Positions 22,620 through 29,364 of a stretch of DNA of 64,000 nucleotides are shown here, in pieces. Numbering within the stretch: the stretch's first letter is position 1; each line of letters begins with the position of its first letter. Under the pieces are notes generated by a model. It searched no databases. It saw only the letters and a program-made list of their open reading frames with translations, and was not told the DNA's origin. Position numbers and translations under genes: made by a program. The stretch is from Anaerolineales bacterium (lineage in GTDB: Bacteria > Chloroflexota > Anaerolineae > Anaerolineales > Villigracilaceae), in assembly GCA_013140605.1 (NCBI GenBank), contig JABFSL010000018.1, positions 17,340 through 81,339 of the forward strand. The letters run 5' to 3'.

Positions 22620-25474
22620 CTCCTTACGAAAAATTAAATCCTGAAGATGATGCTTTTGCAAAATCACTTGCATCGGCTGCGAATGAGATCAACCCCAACT
22701 TGAGTTTTCAAAACGAATTGGAAAAACGTTTGACCGCCGCGCATAGACCGAAACGCTCTTTTGCTTTTCCACTTCGCGAAAAAATTCTTCCAACGCTTAG
22801 CTGGACGGTTGCATTGGTTGCCCTGGCGTTAATTCTGAACTGGGCCTCGCGCTCGCTTTCAGCCAGCGTTCCAGCGTTTGGAAGTGATTTCATATGCCCC
22901 GTGACCGAACCCAACGGAAGCCTGCCGCCCAATGAAACTGTTGAATCTCCCGATTATTTGGGCAACGGCAAATTGTGGACGAGTCTATGGCCTGATGGCA
23001 AAGTAATGATGGAGCAATATAATCAGGAGGCCGACGGCTCATTCAGCATGAAGTGGGGTTGGGTGCGGGCTGTGACCGGTCCGCTGACGATTGAAGGTCA
23101 ACGGCTGGATAAAGAAGCGCCTCCCCTGCGCGCAGACATTCCCGATGGCTATGGCGACACTGGATTCCAGGTCTCAGCTTTGATCTTCCCCACCACCGGC
23201 TGTTGGGAAGTGACCGGGCGAGTCGGAGATGCGTCACTGACTTTTGTGACCGAAGTTGTATTCGGCGAAGCAATACCGACTCCAGATGTGACACTTGCCG
23301 CATCGCCCTCCACACCTACAGGCGATGCATACAATTGGAATGGGATAAAGCTTTACATGGATGCATCATTGCCTGAATCTCCTGTGCAGGCAAGTGTATA
23401 CGTGGCACAAGCCGAGCAACCCGCCACACTTGAAAGTGTGCGGGCATTGGCAAATCAATTTGGAATGAACGGACAAATCTATGTAACCGATGGCGAGATC
23501 GCCGGCACAACCAATCTGGCTGTTGTGGATGGCAGACAAAGATTGTATGTCCGCTCGGATCGGTACTTCGTCTACTATGCAGATTACACAGCCTCAACAC
23601 TTGACGGCACAACATTGGATAATCCAAGTGCGAAGGCGTTGATCGATGAATTCATGAAGTCGCACGGATTTGACTTTGCTTACAGAGTTGAGCAATCTGA
23701 ACTATATGGTGGATACATTGCCATGCCGCTTGCCGCGGACGGATTCGCCCTGCATCTTGATTATTTCAAAGAAAATGGCTTACTGTTCAAATTCAATGAC
23801 GCGGGCATTGTTCAGGTGGAAGCCAGCTTGATGAAGTACGATCAGGTCGGCATATACGGCGTCCGCACGGCACAGCAGGCACTTGATCAGTTGCTTAATC
23901 CTAATGCTGCTTCAATCGGTGTAATCTCGAATATGCATTCTACATCCAAACCGCCAAAGACCTGGGTGCGTATTCGTCCGCAAGATACAACAGTGACTAT
24001 CTACGGCTGGATGAAATCAATCAAGTCTGCTGAAGGCGGCGCAGCACTGGTCTCTTTGGATGGTTACACTGCTACTGGCAGCCTCGCTGGGATTGCAGAA
24101 GAAATGCCCAACACCTTCGTTGAAGCCACGGGAAAATTCCACACAGATACATTCGTACTCGAATCGTGGAAAGTCTATAATGGCAATGAAGATGGTCTCG
24201 AAGGGACTCTCCAGCGTCAAGGCGATCAGGTTTTGTTGACCACCACTGATAATGAGATCTACACTCTGCCTGATATACCAGCGGATCTGTCCCTACCAAC
24301 CGAGACAGTATTTGTGATTGGCATAAAGCGCGATAAGGCCTTCGAATGGAAATCCTTTGATTTGCGCGCAGGTCAGGGCGGCGGCGGAGGCGGTGGCGGA
24401 GGAACAGGGATTCGCAAACTCAACCTGACAGGCACACCCATGCCGTTTCCCACTGCTGAAACCCCTCCCCAATCCAACGGCGGAGGTGGCGGAGCTTTCG
24501 AAGTTCAACACTATACCGTGCAGGAAGGCGATACCCTCACGAAAATTGCCAGCCAGTTCGGCGTCACAGTAGACGAATTGATGCAGGCCAACAGCTTTAG
24601 CAATTCCACGATTTACGTTGGTCAGAACATCGTCATTCCCATCGGAAGCTTGACTGTCGGGCAAAAGATCGAAGGTCAGCGCGGCATATTTTCCACGACT
24701 ATCTTCAAACAAACGGACGGCAGCCAGCGCACACAATATAACTTCATCACCAACACCGTTGCATCCGGAGCCATGCTGCTGATAGGTGACAACTTGCAAG
24801 ACCTTCAAAAGGATAATGGGCTCCCAATCGTGATCTGGGGTACGATAGACCAGATCAACCAGCAGGGCATCCCGGTAATCAAAGTGGATCGATACGAGAT
24901 TCCCTTCCCGGATCTGAAATACAAAATCCTGAAGGGCACCGAATCGAGCGCCAATGTTCAGGGCCAGGCCGCCCTGCTCTTCAACAACGCGGAAGACGGC
25001 AAGACCTATGTACAGCTCTCAACAAATTGCTCCGATCTCGTTATGCAGGCAGCGCTCCTCAACCCCGGCCTGACTGATTCACAGATCCTGCTGGAGGCGC
25101 TTGCCGTCCCTGACCTGACCTTTGGAGGTTACCCGACCCTATGCACCAACAACAAGGCCATGGCCATCAATCCCAAGAACGGCAAACCTATGGAAATGAC
25201 GATCACCGCCGACCAACCTTATATTGTGGACGAATCAACATCTGCGGGCCCGGGCCTCCTACCCACTGCCACAATCGAAAAAGTGGAACTGATCTACTAC
25301 GTCGCCGACCCGCGTTATGCAGTCACCGACCCCGCAGCAGGTCAGCCTTACATCCAACCCATGTGGCGCTTCACAGGTCACTACAGCACCGGCGACGAAT
25401 TCGAAATTCTCGTCCAAGCCTTGAAAGATGAATTCCTCTCACCTGAAATTCAAACCATTCAGGGCCCGGGATAA
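22616..25474 (+). CDS. Large membrane protein with LysM domain, probable anti-sigma partner
   Basis: The protein has 952 residues. A short cytoplasmic N-terminus (about 1-55) and a single membrane helix (about 58-75, TLSWTVALVALALILNW) suggest an anti-sigma-type arrangement with the ECF factor encoded just upstream in ATGA overlap. The rest is predicted to be outside the cell: a large domain without recognised motifs, a run of nine glycines near 590, another Gly-rich linker, a LysM peptidoglycan-binding domain (HYTVQEGDTLTKIASQFGVT onward, about 635-680), and a C-terminal region of unknown fold. LysM suggests it monitors or binds cell wall. No zinc-anti-sigma motif was seen in the N-terminus. 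Confidence 0.75.
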   Translation: MTPYEKLNPEDDAFAKSLASAANEINPNLSFQNELEKRLTAAHRPKRSFAFPLREKILPTLSWTVALVALALILNWASRSLSASVPAFGSDFICPVTEPNGSLPPNETVESPDYLGNGKLWTSLWPDGKVMMEQYNQEADGSFSMKWGWVRAVTGPLTIEGQRLDKEAPPLRADIPDGYGDTGFQVSALIFPTTGCWEVTGRVGDASLTFVTEVVFGEAIPTPDVTLAASPSTPTGDAYNWNGIKLYMDASLPESPVQASVYVAQAEQPATLESVRALANQFGMNGQIYVTDGEIAGTTNLAVVDGRQRLYVRSDRYFVYYADYTASTLDGTTLDNPSAKALIDEFMKSHGFDFAYRVEQSELYGGYIAMPLAADGFALHLDYFKENGLLFKFNDAGIVQVEASLMKYDQVGIYGVRTAQQALDQLLNPNAASIGVISNMHSTSKPPKTWVRIRPQDTTVTIYGWMKSIKSAEGGAALVSLDGYTATGSLAGIAEEMPNTFVEATGKFHTDTFVLESWKVYNGNEDGLEGTLQRQGDQVLLTTTDNEIYTLPDIPADLSLPTETVFVIGIKRDKAFEWKSFDLRAGQGGGGGGGGGTGIRKLNLTGTPMPFPTAETPPQSNGGGGGAFEVQHYTVQEGDTLTKIASQFGVTVDELMQANSFSNSTIYVGQNIVIPIGSLTVGQKIEGQRGIFSTTIFKQTDGSQRTQYNFITNTVASGAMLLIGDNLQDLQKDNGLPIVIWGTIDQINQQGIPVIKVDRYEIPFPDLKYKILKGTESSANVQGQAALLFNNAEDGKTYVQLSTNCSDLVMQAALLNPGLTDSQILLEALAVPDLTFGGYPTLCTNNKAMAINPKNGKPMEMTITADQPYIVDESTSAGPGLLPTATIEKVELIYYVADPRYAVTDPAAGQPYIQPMWRFTGHYSTGDEFEILVQALKDEFLSPEIQTIQGPG

Positions 25475-25481
25475 TAAGTAA

Positions 25482-25518
25482 AAAATTACCGCCATCCGAA
25501 GATGGCGGTAATTTTTTT
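25482..25518 (+). terminator. Rho-independent terminator
   Basis: Arms AAATTACCGCCATC and GATGGCGGTAATTT, followed by a T run, 8 nt after the LysM-protein stop. Confidence 0.9.
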
Positions 25519-25522
25519 AACG

Positions 25523-25528
25523 TATAAT
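25523..25528 (+). promoter_or_regulatory. -10 box (TATAAT) of XDH FAD-subunit gene
   Basis: Consensus TATAAT directly after the terminator, 26 nt before ATG 25555, which also has a GGAGG Shine-Dalgarno. This is therefore a normal leadered transcript. Confidence 0.5.
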
Positions 25529-25554
25529 ACAGAAGAATTTCACGGAGGCACACC

Positions 25555-26328
25555 ATGATCACAACTTATCATCGCCCGCAAACATTGGAAGAAGCCCTGA
25601 CTCTTTTGACTCAACCAAACACTATTCCCCTTGGAGGAGGCACGCTTCTCTCCCACCCGACACCCTTCGATCAAACTCAGGGCAAGCCTGATTCCGTCCA
25701 AGCGGTTGATCTTCAATCTTTGGGTTTGGACTCCCTAACAAAAAAAGGCAACGACCTTGAAATCGGAGCAACTGTCACTCTTCAAGCATTGCTCGAAAAC
25801 GAAAATTGCCCCGAAGCGTTGAAGGCCGCCATCAAACTCGAAGCGCCGATCAACATCCGCAATTCGGCCACTGCTGCAGGCACTCTCGTCACAAGTGATG
25901 GCCGCTCGCCGTTCGCAACCGCATTGCTGGCGATGGATGCGAAGATCGAAAAGGCGCTATTCGATAATTCGAAAATCGAATACCAAATATCGAATATTGG
26001 CGAATTCCTCCCTCTTCGTCCAATCAACCTTATTACAAAGATCATCCTGCCCCTCAACACAAAATTCGCATTTGAATTTGTCTCCCGCACCCCAGCAGAC
26101 AAACCCATCATCTGCGCTGCGTTGACTCAGTGGTCATCAGGCCGCACACGCCTCGCCCTTGGCGGCTACGGCAAGAGTCCCATGCTGGCAATGGACGGCA
26201 CCGAATCTGAAGGACTCGAATCCGCCGCGCGCAACGCCTATCACGAAGCGACAGATGAATGGGCATCCGCCGAATACCGCATGGATGTGGCGGCTGTATT
26301 AGCTAAAAGATGTCTTGAAGCGATATAG
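25555..26328 (+). CDS. FAD-binding subunit of a xanthine dehydrogenase-type molybdenum hydroxylase
   Basis: This 257-residue protein has the FAD-binding-5 fold: TLEEALTLLTQPNTIPLGGGTLLS at the N-terminus (FAD pyrophosphate loop) and APINIRNSATAAGTLVTSDGRSPFATALLAMDA (second FAD loop), then a CO-dehydrogenase-flavoprotein C-terminal domain. It passes electrons from the iron-sulfur/Mo subunit to NAD+ or another acceptor. Its partner is probably the FeS-Mo fusion at 33650, 7 kb away. Two repeat-derived stretches are translated: PFDQTQGKPDS (a dispersed repeat) right after the first FAD loop, and an AT-rich TCGA heptamer array near 25958-25994. The protein is shorter than the usual 280-290 residues. 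Confidence 0.85.
   Translation: MITTYHRPQTLEEALTLLTQPNTIPLGGGTLLSHPTPFDQTQGKPDSVQAVDLQSLGLDSLTKKGNDLEIGATVTLQALLENENCPEALKAAIKLEAPINIRNSATAAGTLVTSDGRSPFATALLAMDAKIEKALFDNSKIEYQISNIGEFLPLRPINLITKIILPLNTKFAFEFVSRTPADKPIICAALTQWSSGRTRLALGGYGKSPMLAMDGTESEGLESAARNAYHEATDEWASAEYRMDVAAVLAKRCLEAI
25655..25690 (+). repeat. Dispersed repeat translated inside FAD-subunit gene
   Basis: CACCCTTCGA followed by CTCAGGGCAAGC is one orientation of the CCCTGAGC...TCGAAGGG element also found at 35671-35693. Confidence 0.7.
25958..25994 (+). repeat. TCGA short-unit array inside FAD-subunit gene
   Basis: TCGA recurs at 25961, 25969, 25976 and 25990 (spacing 8, 7 and 14), a degenerate array in frame with the coding sequence. 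Confidence 0.5.
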
Positions 26329-26340
26329 ATTTCCGACAAG

Positions 26341-26373
26341 CATCTCAGCCACGTTGATAATGTGGCTGAGGTG
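26341..26373 (+). terminator. Hairpin after XDH FAD-subunit gene; rest of gap empty
   Basis: 12-bp arms with one G-T pair around a GTTGATAAT loop. The remaining AT-rich sequence up to 26535 shows no gene; only a GGAG site just before the next ATG. Confidence 0.65.
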
Positions 26374-26535
26374 TTCATTTAATTAAATTAAAGTAAATAG
26401 TGCGTATATTTATCCCAGTACAAATGGGGCATTCGATTTCCCTCGGTAGAGAATTGAATCTTTACCTCCACTGAGTATAATCATCATCAAACATCAGTGT
26501 CTTTCTTTTATTAATGGCAATTCACTGGAGGCATT

Positions 26536-27399
26536 ATGTCCAACAGGGAGCGAGATAATTCCAATTTTGCTGAATCAGCCCAAAGTCAGGCTGGATCGAA
26601 AATCATCCACTGGCTCAATGCTTTTTTAGACAAGCTATATCGGAATCGCCGGGATGAAAATCCGCCGAACGGAATCACCGGGCAAGTTTGGGGAATGTCG
26701 CAAACCGCCCTGCCGCTTCCATGGGCAGCCGACTCTTCACATAGAGAACACTACTTCCTGCATTATTTTCAAAGCCAGAACAATGGACCAACAAAGAATG
26801 AATGCGTTACTACTTCCGCGCTGATGAGCATGAACATGCTCAAGGATTGGGCGGCTTCACAGCAGGGCTGCCCTTGCGAGCCTGACCGGGATATCGAAAC
26901 ATATACACACGAACTTGATGCGCTCGGCCTTCAAGGTTGGAAGTATCGATTTTCGACCAACAGTCCGCTGCCCGGCATGATGACGCCCTGGCAGGCACTG
27001 ATTACATTGAAAGACCATGCAAAGAGTCTAAAAGAAAAATACCAAAAATCCTACAGAGTGAAATTGAGCGCTCACAATAAATTGATGGATTTAATTGAAC
27101 ACTTGCGGCAGGGAAGCATCATTCTTATTCATGGGGCCTGGCAAATCCCGCTTGAACGCAATCCTCTGCTGGCATTTTTGGGCGGGATGCCTCACACGAT
27201 GCTGCTTGTTGGCTATGACGGCAATACATCACAGTGGCTCCTGCTTAACCCTTCTGACCCATCGAGCAACAAAAACAATGAGACGGCAACTCCAAAAATT
27301 TATAAAATGAACACCAAACAGTTGATGGATTTCTGGGGCAGGAAGTTCCTGTTCTATCCGCCCCGCTTTTCATTTACGGCGGTCACACTGGATTTGTAA
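26536..27399 (+). CDS. Predicted C39-like (papain-fold) cysteine peptidase
   Basis: This 287-residue protein has no signal peptide. The middle and end match the C39-like peptidase pattern: FQSQNNGPTKNECVTTSALMSMNML (Gln then Cys90 as nucleophile), GGMPHTMLLVGYDGN (His220) and LLLNPSDP (Asn238/Asp241) as the third catalytic site. Such domains cleave leader peptides or isopeptides, or act as transglutaminase-like enzymes. Insertion of about 60 charged residues between Cys and His is unusual. It is coupled to a 90-residue zinc-site protein 4 nt downstream. The fold call is moderate and the substrate unknown. Confidence 0.6.
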   Translation: MSNRERDNSNFAESAQSQAGSKIIHWLNAFLDKLYRNRRDENPPNGITGQVWGMSQTALPLPWAADSSHREHYFLHYFQSQNNGPTKNECVTTSALMSMNMLKDWAASQQGCPCEPDRDIETYTHELDALGLQGWKYRFSTNSPLPGMMTPWQALITLKDHAKSLKEKYQKSYRVKLSAHNKLMDLIEHLRQGSIILIHGAWQIPLERNPLLAFLGGMPHTMLLVGYDGNTSQWLLLNPSDPSSNKNNETATPKIYKMNTKQLMDFWGRKFLFYPPRFSFTAVTLDL

Positions 27400-27403
27400 T
27401 TTT

Positions 27404-27676
27404 ATGGCACAGGATACTCAATTTTGTCCCATCTGCTCAAAATCCGTGGAGTCATCCGCGCGCTACCCGCGCTATTTATGCGGGGAATGCGCATCCAAAG
27501 CAAAATCAAAAGATGGGCGGCTGTTGAAGTTTTTCAATGCTGATCTGTCTGGCGGTTTCATTGCTCAGTATGCAGACACAGGAACATCGTATCCAAGCCA
27601 TGAGTGTTATATTGATGAAATCCCTTGTTTTGCGGATGAGGCCAGATTTGGCGGCATTGTAATTCAGCCGCTTTAA
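27404..27676 (+). CDS. Small protein with N-terminal zinc-binding Cys motif
   Basis: The 90-residue protein carries a CPIC-x18-CGEC pair (residues 8-11 and 26-30), likely a zinc ribbon, followed by a conserved-looking FNADLSGGFIAQYADTGTSYPSHECYIDEIPCFADEARFGGIVIQPL tail whose extra cysteines are at SHEC and IPCF. I do not recognise an assigned function. It starts 4 nt after the C39-like peptidase gene, so the two are probably co-translated, and it could be substrate, inhibitor or adaptor of that peptidase. Confidence 0.6.
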   Translation: MAQDTQFCPICSKSVESSARYPRYLCGECASKAKSKDGRLLKFFNADLSGGFIAQYADTGTSYPSHECYIDEIPCFADEARFGGIVIQPL

Positions 27677-27794
27677 AATTATTTCCATCCTTATAAAGTA
27701 GAGAACTCAGGATTTTACAATTCCTCCCATTTTGTATATCTTGATTTCAAATCCTGTTTGTACTATTATTAAGTTAAGAAACGAGGTGAACGCC

Positions 27795-28181
27795 ATGGTT
27801 AACGAACAAAGAAAAATGGAACGCCGCGATTTTACCTACTATATGAAAGTGACTGACGCGGTTACTGGGAATTTGATCGGCTATTTAGTGGATATCAGCA
27901 CAGGCGGATTCAAACTGGACAGCGAAAAATCACTTCCTGTAGGAAAGGACTTTCGTCTCCATCTTGAACTCAGCGGAGATATAGCCAACAAATCGTCGCT
28001 GATATTTTCAGCGCGCAGTATTTGGTGCCAACCAGACCCTATTGATCCGACTGCCTATAAAGTCGGTTTTCAAATCGTAGGGATGGGATCAGGTGATTCG
28101 ATTATTTTTCAGCGCATGTACGACAGATATGCGGCATCGAAACCCAATCGAAACCAAAATTACGGTTCCTCGCAGGGATAA
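27795..28181 (+). CDS. PilZ-domain protein (c-di-GMP binding)
   Basis: This 128-residue single-domain protein has the PilZ motifs: an N-terminal RKMERRDF (RxxxR arginine site) and VDISTGGFKL (D/NxSxxG), about 30 residues apart. It would bind cyclic di-GMP. GAGGTG 6 nt before ATG 27795 fixes this start over an in-frame ATG 63 nt upstream. An HD-GYP protein that may degrade c-di-GMP is encoded at 36.7 kb. A terminator follows. Confidence 0.82.
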   Translation: MVNEQRKMERRDFTYYMKVTDAVTGNLIGYLVDISTGGFKLDSEKSLPVGKDFRLHLELSGDIANKSSLIFSARSIWCQPDPIDPTAYKVGFQIVGMGSGDSIIFQRMYDRYAASKPNRNQNYGSSQG

Positions 28182-28204
28182 TTTCACAACGAGCACGATC
28201 CAGT

Positions 28205-28232
28205 AAACGGGCGGTTGATCCGCCCGTTTTTT
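28205..28232 (+). terminator. Rho-independent terminator after PilZ gene
   Basis: AAACGGGCGG and CCGCCCGTTT arms around TTGAT-type loop, then TTT. Confidence 0.9.
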
Positions 28233-28256
28233 GTTTCATCCGATTCCTTCTACGTG

Positions 28257-28262
28257 TATAAT
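28257..28262 (+). promoter_or_regulatory. Leaderless-type promoter -10 box (TATAAT) of ccrM-like gene
   Basis: Consensus TATAAT ending 7 nt before a GTG at 28270; no Shine-Dalgarno. Confidence 0.55.
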
Positions 28263-28269
28263 TCGTCTC

Positions 28270-29334
28270 GTGACACTCCCCCTCAACCAGATTCTACAAG
28301 GCAACTGTATCGAGATTCTCAAGTCACTCCCTGAGAATTCGGTGGATTTGGTGTTCGCCGACCCTCCATATAACCTTCAATTGCAGAATGACTTATATCG
28401 TCCCGACTTAAGTAAAGTGGATGCGGTCAACAACAAGTGGGATAAGTTCAACAGCTTCGCAGAGTATGATGTCTTTACACGTGAGTGGCTGTCGGCTGTT
28501 CGACAAGTACTGAAAGATACTGGGACGATCTGGGTCATCGGGTCATATCACAATATTTATCGTGTTGGCGCGATCATGCAGGATTTGGGTTTCTGGATTC
28601 TGAACGACATCATCTGGCTAAAGACAAATCCCATGCCAAATTTTCGCGGTGTGAGATTCACGAACGCACACGAGACCATGATCTGGGCGCAAAAGAAAAA
28701 AGGGGCAAAATATATTTTCAATCATCACTCGATGAAAGCCTTGAACGATGATCTGCAAATGCGGTCTGATTGGGTTCTACCGTTGGCGACTGGAAAAGAG
28801 CGTATCAAATCCAACGGGACGAAGGCTCACCCAACCCAGAAACCAGAGTCGCTGTTATATCGTGTGATGATGTCCAGCAGCAATATCGGAGATGTGATCC
28901 TCGATCCATTCTTTGGGAGCGGCACAACAGGCGCAGTGGCGAAGAAGTTGGGGCGAAATTACATCGGCATTGAGCGTGATAAAAATTATGTCAAGATCGC
29001 GCAAAAGCGGATTGACGCTGTTGAGCAGTCCCCGGCCGAAGCGCTGACTCTGCCCGAGAAACGGAATCAGGTTCGGGTCCCGTTTGGTGCGCTGCTTGAG
29101 GCGGGATTTTTAAGCGCGGGCCAGAAATTATTTTTTAAAGAAGATAAGTCCATCAGCGTTGTAATTCTATCGAATGGACATTTGAAATATAAAGATCAAG
29201 TTGGTTCGATCCATTCAATGGCGAAATCGCTCGCGGGCGGTGCGGTGAATGGCTGGGAGTTGTGGTTGTATAAAGAGAATGGCAAGTTGAAAGTGATCGA
29301 TGAGTTGAGAGAGAAGATACGTTTCAAACGTTAG
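28270..29334 (+). CDS. CcrM-like N6-adenine DNA methyltransferase (predicted GANTC)
   Basis: From GTG 28270 the protein has 354 residues and closely follows Caulobacter CcrM: catalytic DPPYNLQL (about 31-38), DLSKVDAVNNKWDKF, GTIWVIGSYHNIYRVGAIMQDLGFWILNDI, NPMPNFRGVRFTNAHETMIWA, KAHPTQKPE and the SAM loop DPFFGSGTTGAVAKKLGR. The C-terminal RAMA-type domain (VLEAGFL...GSIHSMAKSLAGGAVNGWELWLY) is also kept. CcrM methylates the A in GANTC. No restriction endonuclease lies nearby, so it is an orphan. The start is set by the TATAAT 7 nt upstream. Its last codons and stop fall in an AACGTT octamer array. Confidence 0.85.
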   Translation: MTLPLNQILQGNCIEILKSLPENSVDLVFADPPYNLQLQNDLYRPDLSKVDAVNNKWDKFNSFAEYDVFTREWLSAVRQVLKDTGTIWVIGSYHNIYRVGAIMQDLGFWILNDIIWLKTNPMPNFRGVRFTNAHETMIWAQKKKGAKYIFNHHSMKALNDDLQMRSDWVLPLATGKERIKSNGTKAHPTQKPESLLYRVMMSSSNIGDVILDPFFGSGTTGAVAKKLGRNYIGIERDKNYVKIAQKRIDAVEQSPAEALTLPEKRNQVRVPFGALLEAGFLSAGQKLFFKEDKSISVVILSNGHLKYKDQVGSIHSMAKSLAGGAVNGWELWLYKENGKLKVIDELREKIRFKR

Positions 29335-29350
29335 AACGTTCAAACGCAAA
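29319..29350 (+). repeat. Octamer array (AACGTTNN) at 3' end of ccrM-like gene
   Basis: Four in-phase 8-nt units at 29319, 29327, 29335 and 29343. The second unit supplies the stop codon of the methyltransferase gene. Confidence 0.7.
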
Positions 29351-29364
29351 AACAGGAGACTTAA

